Assembly: GCA_016704465.1 (NCBI GenBank)
Contig: JADJAD010000001.1
Location: forward strand, 930,001 to 994,000
DNA: 64,000 bases
Origin: Gemmatimonadota bacterium
GTDB taxonomy: Bacteria > Gemmatimonadota > Gemmatimonadetes > Gemmatimonadales > Gemmatimonadaceae
Direction of reading: 5' to 3'
The translations under genes and the position numbers were made by a program. Below, in pieces: positions 1-9,397 of this stretch; within the stretch, counting starts at the first letter, position 1; every line of letters starts with the position of its first letter. The notes under the pieces are model-generated. The model did no database searches. It had not been told where the DNA came from and saw nothing but the letters and a program-made list of their open reading frames with translations.

Positions 1-1
1 C

Positions 2-742
2 GCGCGCGCCCTCACCGGGTGGACGGTGCGCTCACGTGGCGAGTCGCGCTTCGGCATCGGACGGGTGGAATTCAATGCCGGTGCCCACGACGACGGCGAG
101 AAGGTCGTGCTCGGCCAGCGCATCGCGGCCGGTGGTGGCGCACGCGACGTGCACGACGTGCTGAACATCGTGATCGCGCATCCGGCGTGCGCACGCTTCA
201 TCGCCGGCACGCTCTGTCGCCGCTTCATCGCCGACGATCCGCCGGCCGCGGCGGTCGATGCGGTCGCCCGCACCTTCGCCACCACGGGTGGCGACATCCC
301 CGCGACGCTGCGCACGCTGTTCGCCACGGCGGAGTTCCGCGCCGCGCGCGGGACGCGCTTCAAGCGCCCCTTTCACTTCATCGTCTCGGCGCTGCGTGCC
401 ACCGACGCCACCACACAGGGCGGACGACCGCTCATCGTGTGGCTGGAGCGGCTGGGGCAGGTCCCATTCCAGTATCCCACCCCCGACGGGTACCCGCGCG
501 AGGCGGGACCATGGCTCGGCACGCTGCTCTGGCGCTGGCAATTCGCCGGCGCGCTGGTGGCGGGACGCATCGAGGGCACGCGGGTCAACCCCGCGCAGCT
601 CGTCGGCCGTGCGGGGGGCGAACGCGAACTGCTCGCGCACCTGCTCGGGCGACTCCCGACGCGCGAGGAAGAGACCGCCGCCCGCGCCTCGCGGCAGGCG
701 ATCGCGCTCGCCCTGTCGGCCCCCGCCTTCCAGCTCACCTGA
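2..742 (+). CDS. DUF1800 domain protein, 5' end outside the window
   Basis: The open frame runs in from the window edge (ALTGWTV at the very start, typical of DUF1800 proteins) and ends at TGA 740-742, so only the C-terminal ~246 residues are present and the true start lies upstream. The visible part carries the family's usual C-terminal pattern: a helix-rich stretch with ARFIAGTLCRRF, a segment about fetching rows of residues RGTRFKRPFHFIVSALR, and a PDGYP motif. The biochemical role of DUF1800 proteins is not established; they are commonly encoded directly before DUF1501 proteins, as here (16 bp gap to the next gene), and the pair is probably co-transcribed and exported. The assignment to the family is firm; any function is unknown. 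Confidence 0.85.
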   Translation, partial: ARALTGWTVRSRGESRFGIGRVEFNAGAHDDGEKVVLGQRIAAGGGARDVHDVLNIVIAHPACARFIAGTLCRRFIADDPPAAAVDAVARTFATTGGDIPATLRTLFATAEFRAARGTRFKRPFHFIVSALRATDATTQGGRPLIVWLERLGQVPFQYPTPDGYPREAGPWLGTLLWRWQFAGALVAGRIEGTRVNPAQLVGRAGGERELLAHLLGRLPTREEETAARASRQAIALALSAPAFQLT

Positions 743-758
743 TCGCTGAGGTGCAATC

Positions 759-1882
759 GTGACCAGCCTGTGGAGCAGTGGCGTCCGCGACGATCGTCGC
801 ACGCTCGTGGTGGTGTTCCTGCGCGGCGGTGCCGATGGGCTGGCGCTCGTGCCGCCGATCGGCGACGACGCCTATCACCTGGCGAGGCCGACGCTCGGGG
901 TCCGGGCACGGGACGCGATCCGACTCGACGATCGCTTCTCGCTGCACCCTCGCCTCGCCCCCCTTGCCCCGCTCTTCCACGACGGGACGCTCGGCGTCGT
1001 GCACGCTGTCGGATCGGACGACACCACCCGCTCCCACTTCGAGGCGCAGGACCTGATGGAGCACGGCGGCGACGGGGGCGGTGGGTGGCTCGGGCGATTC
1101 CTGCGCGAGCGCAACGGCGCGCAGCCGGGCGCGCTCTCGGCGGTGGCACTGGGGGAGGAGTTCCCCGAGTCGTTGCGGGGCGCGCCCTCGGTGACGGTGA
1201 TGCGGTCGCTCGATGACTTCGCGGTCGATCACGACGACGAGCCGATGCTGCGTGCGCTCGAGTCGCTGTATGACGCAGACACGATGGCGTTAGGCGGGCG
1301 CCTCGCCCCGGCCGCGCGCGACACCCTGGCCGCACTGCGTCGCCTGACCCAGCTGCGTGCGTCGCCGCTCCGGCCGCGTGCGGGGGCCGACTATCCCGCC
1401 GACGACTTCGGGCGCGACCTGGCCGAGGTGGCACGGCTCATCAAGGGACGGGTGGGCGTCGCGGTGGCGACCGTCGACCTTGGGGGTGGGACTCGCACGT
1501 TGCCCAGGGCACCCTGATCGAACCGCTGATGGAACGTCTCGCGCGCGGGTTGGCCGCCTTTCACCACGACCTCGGCCGGGAGGCGTTGGCCGGCGTCACG
1601 GTGGTCGTCATGACCGAGTTCGGGCGACGGGTCGCGGAGAACGCGTCGTTCGGGACCGACCATGGGCGTGGGAGCATGATGCTCGTGCTCGGCGACGGGG
1701 CCGAGGGGGGACGTGTGCGTGCGCGGTGGCCCGGCCTGGAGTCGAAGCTGCTGGATGGACCGGGTGACGTGCCGGTGACCACGGACTATCGCGAGGTGCT
1801 GGCGCCGTTGCTGGCTCGTCATGGGGCGCGGGCAGTGGCGAGGATCTTTCCCGGGTGGCCGGGGCTACCCGCCGTCGCCTAA
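759..1882 (+). pseudogene. DUF1501 family protein, interrupted by a one-base frameshift
   Basis: Two overlapping-in-sense pieces make one DUF1501 protein of about 374 residues. The first frame starts at GTG 759 and ends prematurely at 1517 after VATVDLGGGTRTLPRAP; the second frame continues from about 1487 to TAA 1880-1882 with the expected LIEPLMERLARGLAAFHHDL and VVVMTEFGRRVAEN. Adding one G to the five-G run at 1482-1486 restores DLGGWDSHVAQGTLIEPL, the usual family reading. This is therefore either a real frameshift or a homopolymer sequencing error; with otherwise intact sequence on both sides I favour an error or a very recent mutation. The gene sits 16 bp after the DUF1800 gene and the two are presumably one operon. 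The stop codon lies inside an octamer GCCTAACG discussed in the findings. Confidence 0.8.
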
Positions 1883-1924
1883 CGACCCGCGCACGCGCCT
1901 GCGCGGCATGCCGCCGCCGCGACA

Positions 1925-1959
1925 CGACGCCCCCACGACCATCGGTCATGGGGGCGTCG
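1925..1959. terminator. bidirectional hairpin terminator
   Basis: A 15 bp stem with one mismatch (CGACGCCCCCA-c-GACC against GGTC-a-TGGGGGCGTCG) and a 3-nt loop lies between the convergent DUF1501 gene and the minus-strand propeller gene. It lacks a long T tract on either side, so termination is inferred from the stem and the convergent context. Confidence 0.6.
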
Positions 1960-1987
1960 GTCCATCGCAAGGTGCGTGCGCTGCGAG

Positions 1988-4900
1988 CTACATCACCGCC
2001 ACCGGCTTCTTCGCCTTGGTGATCACGCCGTCGACCTTGCTGGACTCGAGCAGCTTGTTGAATGCGGCGATGTCCACGTTCTCGATCGTCTCCACCTCGC
2101 TACGCAGCGCGCTCCACAGCCGCTCCAGCTCGGCGAAGCGCTCCTGGACCCCCGCCGTCAGGACCGGATTGCCTTCCAGCTGTCCGAGCAGGAATCCGTA
2201 CTGCCCGTTGATCCCGTTGGCGTAGTTGATGATGTCCTGCCCGTTCTGCGCCTTGGTGGTCAGCTTCGGGTCCACCGTTTCAAGCTTCTTCGTGATCGTC
2301 CCGCCCATCGTCCCGATCGCCTTGGCGCTGTCCGCTTCCTTCGTACGGGTCACGAAGCCCTGCACCTGCGTCTTGAGGTCGCGCACGCGCAGCACGGCGT
2401 CGTGGATCTCGCCGATGCGTGCCACGAGCAGGTTGGCCACCGAGTCACGGGCGATGAGCTGCGGCATCGGCGTCACGCGGCGCGGGTCCTGCCGGACCTC
2501 GAACTGTTGCGTGGTGGTGTTCGATCCGACCGTCAGCCGCACGGCGTACTGACCCGGGAGCACCTGTGCGCCGGCGCTGGGCGCGCCGAACAGGAGGACG
2601 CCGGGGAGCGTGGTGGGCGCCGGGCGGCGCAGGTCCCAGGCAAAGCTGTTGAAGCCGGCCTTGGGGGCGAGGCGGGCGGCGCCCGTCCCTTCCTTGTTGG
2701 AGTACGAGCGCACCACCGCGCCCTTGCTGTCGACGAAGTCGAGCTTCACGGTCGTCGCGCTGTCGGGAACCGAGGCCATGCGGAAGAAGACCACCGCGCC
2801 GGCGCGGGGATTGCGCCCGACGGTGAGGCCGCCGCCACCACCACCGAAGCCGCCACCACCACCGCCGAGTGTCGCGGTGCGCGGCTTGTAGAGGTGGGTG
2901 GTCGCCGTGGCCACCGAATCGGCATGCTGGCGAATCACCGACAGGTCGTCGAGGATCCAGAAGGCGCGCCCCTCGGTGGCGGCGATCAGGTCGCCGTGGC
3001 GCACCTCGAGGTCGGTCACCGGCACGACCGGCAGGTTGCCACTGAACAGCTGCCACTTCGCGCCGCCGTCATACGAGATGTAGACCCCGGTCTCGGTACC
3101 GGCGTACAGCAATCCGCGGCGCTCGGGGTCCTCGCGCACCACGCGCACCGGCTCGCCGTCGCGCAGCCCCGCCACCAGGCGCGTCCACGACTTGCCGAAA
3201 TCGGTCGAGCGGAAGATGTGCGGCGTCGGGTCGCCGACCCGGTCCTTGCGATAGGCGACGTACACGGTGGCCGGATCGTGCGGAGAGACCTCGATCTCGT
3301 TGACCAGCCCATCGCCCCAGGCGGGGACCGTGAGGTTGCTCCAGGTGGCGCCGGCATCGCGCGTGAGCTGCAACACGCCGTCATCCGTGCCGACGTACAT
3401 CGTCCGGGCGTCGTGCGGCGACTCCTCGATGACGATGATCGTGCCATACACCTCGCCGCCTGCCCCCTCGTTGGTGATCGGTCCGCCCCCCCACCCCTGT
3501 CGCGCCTTGTCGTTCTTGGTCAGGTCGGGGGAGATCGGCGCCCACGACTGGCCGCGGTCGCGCGAGCGGAACAGCACGTTGCCGCCGTGGAAGATCACGT
3601 TGTCGTCGTGCATAGAGACAACAATCGGCGCCGACCAGTTGAAGCGGTACTTCGTCTTGTAGGTCGGCTCGGTGAGGTTCATCTCGGGATACGCCATGAT
3701 GTCGCGCGACATCCCGGTCTCCTGGTCCAGCTCGTCGATCAACCCTTGATAGCAGCCGCCGTACACGTAGCGCGGGTTCTTCGCGCTCACCCCGATGTTG
3801 GCGCTCTCGCACCCGGCGCCGTTCCACCAGTCACGCTCGCCGATCATGAAGCCATCGCTCTTGCCCTTGATCACCACCGACGAGTTGTCCTGCTGCCCCG
3901 AGTAGAGCTTGTACGGGTAGTCGTCGTCGACGGTGACGTGATAGAACTGCGCGGTCGGCTGGTTGTCCTGCGAGCTCCAGCTCGCCCCGCCGTCGAGCGA
4001 GATCGAGCCGCCGCCGTCGTTGGCGTTCGCCAGGTAGTTGCTGTTGGTCGGGTTGATCCACAGCCCGTGGTTGTCGCCGTGCGTGGCCCGCTGCACGGCA
4101 AACGTCTTGCCGCCATCGATCGACTTGAGCACCGGGGCGTTCATGACCCAGACCACGTCGGCGTTCTGCGGGTCGGCGATCACGTCCATGTAATACCACG
4201 AGCGTGTCTGGATCAGGCGGTCCTCGGACATCAGGCGCCAGCTCTTCCCCGCGTCGTCGCTCCGGAACAGCCCGCCCTTCTCGGCCTCGATGATCGCGTA
4301 CACCCGGTCGGGATCGGCCGGCGAGACCGCCACGTCGAGGTTCCCCATGAGCTTGGGAAGGCCCTGCGCCAGGCGCGTCCAGCTGTCACCGCCATCGTTG
4401 GATTTCCAGATCCCGCTCCCCGGGCCGCCCGAACGCACCATCCACGGCGTGCGCTGGTGATCCCACATTGCCGCGTAGAGGATGCGCGGGTTGGTCGGGT
4501 CCATCGACAGCCCGGCGGCGCCGCTGGTGGCGTTCTCACCCTTGAGCACGAGCGTCCACGACTTGCCACCGTCCACCGACCGGTAGATCCCGCGCTCGGC
4601 CGTCCCCTTCCAGCGGTCGCCCTGCGCCGCGACGTACACCACGTCGGGGTTGTTCGGGTGCACGCGCACCGCCGAGATCTGGCGCGTCGCCGAGAGCCCG
4701 ACGTTCGTCCATGTGCGCCCCTGGTCGGTGCTCTTGTAGACGCCGTCGCCGTAGGTCGAGGACTGCCCGCGGATCGCGTGCTCGCCGCTTCCCACGTAGA
4801 GGACGTTCGGGTCGGACGGGGCGATGCCGATGGCGCCGATGGTGCTCGTCGTGAACTTCCCGTCGGAGATGTTCCGCCAGGAAATCCCGGCATTGTCGGT

Positions 4901-5176
4901 GCGCCAGAGCCCCCCACCGGTGTAGCCGACGAAGTAGGTCAGCGGCAGCGTCGGAATCCCGACAATGGCGTTCGCCCGCCCGCCGCGGGAGGGGCCGACG
5001 TTGCGCCAGCTAATCGCCCCGAAGACGGTGGTGTCGAAGGCCGTCGTCGCGGTCGCGGCCGGCGGCGCGCCACGCCCCTGCGCCTTGCCGGCAGACAGAG
5101 GGAATGCGACGCTGATGGCGACGGCACCCACGGCGAGGCGACGCCAGACGGTGGAGTTGAGCGGTGCGAAATACAT
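1988..5176 (-). CDS. secreted sortilin/VPS10-type beta-propeller protein (BNR repeats)
   Basis: A 1062-residue protein that begins with a clear signal peptide (VGAVAISVAFPLSAGKAQG) and is then filled with BNR/Asp-box repeats of the S-x-D-x-G-x-T-W type, for example STDQGRTWTNV, SVDGGKSWTLV, SNDGGDSWTRL, SDDAGKSWRLM and STDFGKSWTRL. These build the propeller of sortilin/VPS10 and glycosyl-hydrolase-like exo-proteins. After about residue 700 comes a Gly-rich linker (near GGGGGGFGGGGGG) and a C-terminal region of beta segments ending in helices. Such large proteins are frequent in Gemmatimonadota and Bacteroidota and are annotated loosely as glycosyl hydrolases; no catalytic site can be named here. 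Location is periplasmic or extracellular. A second, related protein lies at 53.9-56.8 kb. The start ATG is preceded by a purine-rich stretch and the signal peptide fits, so it is likely right. Confidence 0.88.
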   Translation of the reverse strand: MYFAPLNSTVWRRLAVGAVAISVAFPLSAGKAQGRGAPPAATATTAFDTTVFGAISWRNVGPSRGGRANAIVGIPTLPLTYFVGYTGGGLWRTDNAGISWRNISDGKFTTSTIGAIGIAPSDPNVLYVGSGEHAIRGQSSTYGDGVYKSTDQGRTWTNVGLSATRQISAVRVHPNNPDVVYVAAQGDRWKGTAERGIYRSVDGGKSWTLVLKGENATSGAAGLSMDPTNPRILYAAMWDHQRTPWMVRSGGPGSGIWKSNDGGDSWTRLAQGLPKLMGNLDVAVSPADPDRVYAIIEAEKGGLFRSDDAGKSWRLMSEDRLIQTRSWYYMDVIADPQNADVVWVMNAPVLKSIDGGKTFAVQRATHGDNHGLWINPTNSNYLANANDGGGSISLDGGASWSSQDNQPTAQFYHVTVDDDYPYKLYSGQQDNSSVVIKGKSDGFMIGERDWWNGAGCESANIGVSAKNPRYVYGGCYQGLIDELDQETGMSRDIMAYPEMNLTEPTYKTKYRFNWSAPIVVSMHDDNVIFHGGNVLFRSRDRGQSWAPISPDLTKNDKARQGWGGGPITNEGAGGEVYGTIIVIEESPHDARTMYVGTDDGVLQLTRDAGATWSNLTVPAWGDGLVNEIEVSPHDPATVYVAYRKDRVGDPTPHIFRSTDFGKSWTRLVAGLRDGEPVRVVREDPERRGLLYAGTETGVYISYDGGAKWQLFSGNLPVVPVTDLEVRHGDLIAATEGRAFWILDDLSVIRQHADSVATATTHLYKPRTATLGGGGGGFGGGGGGLTVGRNPRAGAVVFFRMASVPDSATTVKLDFVDSKGAVVRSYSNKEGTGAARLAPKAGFNSFAWDLRRPAPTTLPGVLLFGAPSAGAQVLPGQYAVRLTVGSNTTTQQFEVRQDPRRVTPMPQLIARDSVANLLVARIGEIHDAVLRVRDLKTQVQGFVTRTKEADSAKAIGTMGGTITKKLETVDPKLTTKAQNGQDIINYANGINGQYGFLLGQLEGNPVLTAGVQERFAELERLWSALRSEVETIENVDIAAFNKLLESSKVDGVITKAKKPVAVM

Positions 5177-5350
5177 CAGGAACGAGCCTTGTCAAAAGGG
5201 AGAATCGGTCACGCCACGCCGAGGCACGTTGCGACGGGCGAAGGGGTTCGGCAAGATGATAACGCAGCGGCGGCATGTTGCCGCCATCGGCGTTGGGGCG
5301 GCATCGATTCCCGGTCGTACATTGGGGCGTCCGCCGGGCACGCCGGCGCC

Positions 5351-5378
5351 GTTCGCCGTTCGCCGTTCGCCGTTCGCC
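5351..5378. repeat. tandem heptamer GTTCGCC x4
   Basis: Four perfect copies of GTTCGCC lie in the 222 bp gap between the divergent propeller gene and the PLP-enzyme gene, ending 20 bp before the GTG start at 5399. It is a simple-sequence tract, possibly length-variable; no regulatory role can be read from sequence alone. Confidence 0.8.
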
Positions 5379-5398
5379 GCCCTCACCAGGAGCGCGCC

Positions 5399-6790
5399 GT
5401 GACCACGTCAGTCAAGCAGGAAGCTCCCCACCCCACGACCGACGCTGCCGACGCGTTGCGCGAGTTGCGGGCGCGCGAGTTCTCTCGCCTCGACGCCGAT
5501 GGACAGGTCTATGTCGACTTCACCGGCGGTGGCCTGTATGCCGCGTCGCAGGTCACGCGACACGGCGCCCTGCTCGGCGGGGGCGTCTTCGGCAACCCGC
5601 ACTCATTGAGTCCTTCCTCGGTGCGGGCCGGCGCCGTGGTCGAATCGGCCCGGCAGCGCGTGCTCGCCTACTTCAGGGCCGACCCGGCAGAGTACGTGGC
5701 GATCTTCACCGCCAACGCCAGCAACGCGCTCAAGCTGGTCGGCGAGTCCTATCCGTTCACCGCCGCCTCACACTTCCTCCTCACCTTCGACAACCACAAT
5801 TCGGTCAATGGTATCCGCGAATTCGCCCGCGCCCACGGGGCGGCGACCACCTACATCCCGTTAGGCCCCGACCTGCGCGTCGAGGTCGCCGCCCTCGAGG
5901 CCGCGCTCTCGAACCGGGACCCCTCGGCCGGTAACCTGTTCGCCTTCCCGGCCCAGTCCAACTTCTCGGGCGTGCAGCATCCGCTGGAATGGATCGACCG
6001 CGCCCGCGGTGCCGGATGGGACGTCCTGCTCGACGCGGCCGCCTTTGTCCCCACCAATCGGCTCGACTTGTCCGTCTGGCACCCCGACTTCGTCACCCTG
6101 TCGTTCTACAAGATGTTCGGGTATCCGACGGGAGTCGGCGCCCTCATTGCGAGACGAACGGCCCTCGCCAGGCTGCACCGCCCGTGGTTCGCGGGGGGGA
6201 CGATCTCGGTGGCATCGGTGCAGGCCGATCGGCACCTCCTTGCCCCCGGCGGCGCCGCCTTCGAGGATGGGACCGTGGATTACCTGGGGATCCCCGCGAT
6301 CGAGTTCGGTTTCGACGTGCTCGACCAGGTGGGCGTCGAGGCCGTGCACGATCACGTCGCGACGCTGACCGGGCGGCTGCTGGACGGCCTGAACAGTCTA
6401 CGGCATGCGAACGGCGCCGAGGCGCTGCACATCTTCGGGCCGACTACCGGTGCGCAGCGTGGCGCGACTGTCGCGCTCAACTTCTACCGCGCCGACGGCA
6501 CGCTCATCGACCACCGCGAGGTCGAGACGCGCGCCGCTGCGCACCGCATCTCGCTGCGCACCGGATGCTTCTGCAATCCCGGCGCCGGCGAGGCGGCCTT
6601 GCACCTGACGCGCAGCGAGATCGACCGCTGCTTCCCGACCGATCCTGACGGTGGTGGCTTCGAGCCATTTCGTCAGTGCATCGATCCGCAAAAGGGGACC
6701 GGGGCCGTGCGGATTTCGTTTGGCATCGCCTCGAACGTGGCCGATGTCGACCGGGTGCTGGAGTTCGCGCGGTCAATCGTGCAGGCGTGA
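5399..6790 (+). CDS. class V aminotransferase-fold PLP enzyme, MoCo-sulfurase-like
   Basis: A 463-residue fold-type I PLP-dependent protein. The motif SFYKMFGYPTGVGALIAR holds the PLP lysine in the context seen in the N-terminal domain of molybdenum cofactor sulfurases, and SLRTGCFCNPGA near the C-terminus carries the CxC-like cysteine pair of the same group, which in characterised members accepts sulfur from cysteine. NTNAS-type phosphate and cofactor contacts (FTANASNALKLVGESYPF, FDNHNSVNGIREF) are also present. There is no C-terminal MOSC domain, so this is a stand-alone desulfurase-like enzyme and the acceptor is unknown. I chose GTG 5399 because the frame upstream of it is only the antisense of the propeller gene; AGGAGCGC sits 6-12 nt upstream as ribosome binding site. 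It is transcribed divergently from the propeller gene. Confidence 0.85.
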   Translation: MTTSVKQEAPHPTTDAADALRELRAREFSRLDADGQVYVDFTGGGLYAASQVTRHGALLGGGVFGNPHSLSPSSVRAGAVVESARQRVLAYFRADPAEYVAIFTANASNALKLVGESYPFTAASHFLLTFDNHNSVNGIREFARAHGAATTYIPLGPDLRVEVAALEAALSNRDPSAGNLFAFPAQSNFSGVQHPLEWIDRARGAGWDVLLDAAAFVPTNRLDLSVWHPDFVTLSFYKMFGYPTGVGALIARRTALARLHRPWFAGGTISVASVQADRHLLAPGGAAFEDGTVDYLGIPAIEFGFDVLDQVGVEAVHDHVATLTGRLLDGLNSLRHANGAEALHIFGPTTGAQRGATVALNFYRADGTLIDHREVETRAAAHRISLRTGCFCNPGAGEAALHLTRSEIDRCFPTDPDGGGFEPFRQCIDPQKGTGAVRISFGIASNVADVDRVLEFARSIVQA

Positions 6791-6836
6791 GTCGCGGGCG
6801 GATGGGGCGGCCCCGACGCGAGGGTCGCTCGGAACG

Positions 6837-8786
6837 TCAGCGAGGCGGCAGCTTGCGCACCAGCGGATCACCGAACGGATCGCCGAGCATGTGCTCCATC
6901 ATGAGTTCGCGTCCGACCTCGTCCAGGGCCTTGTTCAGCTCCTCCCGCGCCCCCCTGAGCGCATGCTGGTAAAAGAGGCGATGGCCGAACGCACCGACCA
7001 CGATGCCGGCGCCAAGCAGCGGGAGCGCGGCGGGGAGGCCGAGCAGCGTGACCAGGACGGCCTTCTTCACCAGCACCGCTCCCAGCAATCCGCCGAACAT
7101 CCCACCACCGCCCCCCAGCGCGGCCGCAACTCCCAGCGAGCCGGCGTGTCCCTCGGGTGGCTCGATCGTGAAGGTGACCTCACATTGCCCCGACGTGCCG
7201 GGCGCCGAGGCCAGCTGCGCCCGCAGCGTCTTGACCCACAGCTGGTAGCGCACCCGGTTCCAGGCAAAGTTGCCGTAGGTCAGCGCCATCCCCCCGGTGC
7301 CGGCAACCTGCTCCGCCACCGGCAGGTCGAAGACCAGCGTCCCGCCGTACAGGGCGTGACCGCCTAACGTTTCCCGCAGCCGCAACCCGCACGGCGGTCG
7401 CTGCAGTGCGATCCCCATGGCGGCCAGCACCTCGCGCGGCGAATGATCGAACACCCGGCTCACGCTGATGGCGCGCGGGCTGGGCCCGAGCACGACTCGC
7501 GCCGCGACCTCGCCGCCCGTGGTGCGCGTGACCAGCGCCGTGCCCGCCTCGCGCCCGGCCCGCAGTTCGGCCAGCGCGACCGCCACGTACTGCCGCGAGA
7601 TCCCGGCTTCCTCGGCGGCCGCCTGTACCCGCGCGACCGGGAAGGCGCTGGAGTCGGGAGCCGCAGCGTGCGGTGGCGCGTCCGGCTGATGCCGTGCGAT
7701 CGCTCCGCCCGCGGACTCGCCCCGCCCCGACGGGTCGTTCCCCGCCGGCGACCCTGAGCTCGCTCCCGCCCGCCCGCCACCGAGCGCCCATTGCTCCCGC
7801 GTGCGCGACTCGAGCCGCGACGCGGCTTGCGCCTGCAGCTGGGCGGCACGCTGCCAGACGCGATGCGCCTCATCCTCGCTCAGCGGCGGCTGCTCTCGGG
7901 AGCTGTTCGCATCGAGCGCGGCAGCGTCCTGCTGCCACGCCCGTTCCAGCAGCTCCGCGAGGGCCTCGCCCGTCGGCGGTCGTTTGTCCGGGTCGCGCTC
8001 GAGGCAGCCATCGATCACCGCCGCGATCGATGGCGGCACATCGGGGGCCACGCTGCGGAGCGGTGGCGCGTCGCGCGTGGCCCGCTGCACCAGGACGGCC
8101 GACGCCTGATCGTGCTCGAAGGGCAGCTGTCCGCTCAGGAGGAGGAATCCGACCGTGCCGAGTGCGTACAGGTCGCTCCGCCCGTCCAGCGCATCCCCGG
8201 CCCCCTGCTCCGGGCTCATGAAGTGCACGGATCCCATCACCAGCCCGGCCTGCGTCAACGGTGACGAATCGGGGGCGTGGGCGATCCCGAAGTCCGTGAC
8301 CACCAGTCGGCCGGTGTTGCGCTCGACCATGAGGTTGTCCGGCTTCACATCGCGGTGCACCAGGCCGCGCGCATGGGCGTAGGCGAGCGCCCACGCCGCG
8401 TCGCGCAGCAGGCGCACCACTTCTGCCGGCTCGAGACGCCCTAACGCGGCCACCCGCTGGCCCAGCGTCTCACCATCGATGTACGCCATGACGAAGTACG
8501 CGAACCCCCCCGATTCATCGGCCGCGTAAATCGGGACGATGTTGGGGTGCGCCAGCTGCGCGGCCGTGCGCGCCTCACGCAGGAAGCGTTGGCGCACGGT
8601 GGGTTGCGTGGCAATGGCCGGCGGCAGGACCTTGAGGGCGACCGGCCGGTCGAGCCGCTCGTCGCGGGCGAGGAATACGACCCCCATCCCGCCCCGCCCC
8701 AGTTCGCGCTCAATGCGATAGGCGCTGGCGAGTGACGCAGCGAGTCCGGGGAACTCGGTGTCGAAGGACTTGGGCGAAGTATCCAT
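6837..8786 (-). CDS. Hanks-type Ser/Thr protein kinase with C-terminal membrane region
   Basis: A 649-residue protein. The N-terminal 280 residues are a full kinase domain: GRGGMG glycine loop (30-35), ATP lysine in VALKV (Lys52), HRDVKPDN catalytic loop (144-151), DFG (165-167) and a PEQG activation segment. A Pro/Ala/Ser-rich linker follows, then a region with no recognised domain, and near the C-terminus a strongly hydrophobic Gly/Leu/Val stretch (about 545-610) that should span the membrane. Typical bacterial PASTA or repeat sensor domains are absent. It likely phosphorylates cytosolic targets in response to an unknown signal. It is monocistronic, convergent with the PLP enzyme and divergent from the DUF1801 gene. 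Confidence 0.9.
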   Translation of the reverse strand: MDTSPKSFDTEFPGLAASLASAYRIERELGRGGMGVVFLARDERLDRPVALKVLPPAIATQPTVRQRFLREARTAAQLAHPNIVPIYAADESGGFAYFVMAYIDGETLGQRVAALGRLEPAEVVRLLRDAAWALAYAHARGLVHRDVKPDNLMVERNTGRLVVTDFGIAHAPDSSPLTQAGLVMGSVHFMSPEQGAGDALDGRSDLYALGTVGFLLLSGQLPFEHDQASAVLVQRATRDAPPLRSVAPDVPPSIAAVIDGCLERDPDKRPPTGEALAELLERAWQQDAAALDANSSREQPPLSEDEAHRVWQRAAQLQAQAASRLESRTREQWALGGGRAGASSGSPAGNDPSGRGESAGGAIARHQPDAPPHAAAPDSSAFPVARVQAAAEEAGISRQYVAVALAELRAGREAGTALVTRTTGGEVAARVVLGPSPRAISVSRVFDHSPREVLAAMGIALQRPPCGLRLRETLGGHALYGGTLVFDLPVAEQVAGTGGMALTYGNFAWNRVRYQLWVKTLRAQLASAPGTSGQCEVTFTIEPPEGHAGSLGVAAALGGGGGMFGGLLGAVLVKKAVLVTLLGLPAALPLLGAGIVVGAFGHRLFYQHALRGAREELNKALDEVGRELMMEHMLGDPFGDPLVRKLPPR

Positions 8787-8932
8787 GTCGTCGGATCCAA
8801 TTTACGTCGCTCGACCCGACGGCGTGTCACGTCGGCGATAGAGAGTTCCCGGCGCGGGTCGAGTTGCCGGGCGATTCCCCTTGCCGCGCGTCGGGCCCAG
8901 CCGCACTGTCGAGCATCATTCGGGAGAGCCCC

Positions 8933-9355
8933 ATGGCAGAAGCCAAGACACAGAAAACGACCGTCAGCGTCACCGCATTCCTGGACGGCGTGGCCGACCC
9001 CGCGCGACAAGCGGACTGCCGACGAGTCGCAACAATGATGAAGAAGGTCACCGGCGAAAAGCCCACCATGTGGGGCGCGTCGATCGTCGGATTCGGCACG
9101 TATCGCTACCAGTACGAGAGCGGGAAGACGGGCGACTGGCCCATCACCGGCTTCTCGCCTCGCAAGCAGGAGCTCACGCTGTACATCATGCCGGGCTTCG
9201 AGCGTTACGCGTCGCTGCTCGAGCAACTCGGCAAGCACCGCCACGGAAAGTCGTGCCTGTACATCAAGCGCCTGTCGGACATCGACTTCGACGTCCTGAC
9301 CGAACTCGTGACGGAATCGGTGGCGGCGATGGAGTCGAAGCGGGTGCGGGCATAG
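8933..9355 (+). CDS. DUF1801 domain protein
   Basis: A 140-residue soluble protein whose core (RVATMMKKVTGEKPTMWGASIVGFGTYRY, GDWPITGFSPRKQELTLYIM, CLYIKRLSDIDFDVLTELV) is the DUF1801/YdhG-like fold. The family's function is not established; the fold resembles small ligand- or iron-carrier proteins. I set the start at ATG 8933, preceded by GGGAGAG at a normal distance; the frame stays open upstream, but that part is antisense to the kinase gene and composition there is not protein-like. It lies 42 bp before the oxidoreductase gene and may be co-transcribed with it. Confidence 0.85.
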   Translation: MAEAKTQKTTVSVTAFLDGVADPARQADCRRVATMMKKVTGEKPTMWGASIVGFGTYRYQYESGKTGDWPITGFSPRKQELTLYIMPGFERYASLLEQLGKHRHGKSCLYIKRLSDIDFDVLTELVTESVAAMESKRVRA

Positions 9356-9397
9356 CGGCGTGCCGGCGGTGAACGCGAGCGAGCGAGACCTCACCCC

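Noticed and set aside
1976..5398. Long open frame on the plus strand joined to the PLP-enzyme gene
   Set aside because: It is the antisense of the propeller gene; its residues are His/Arg/Val-rich without any motif. The real gene starts at GTG 5399.
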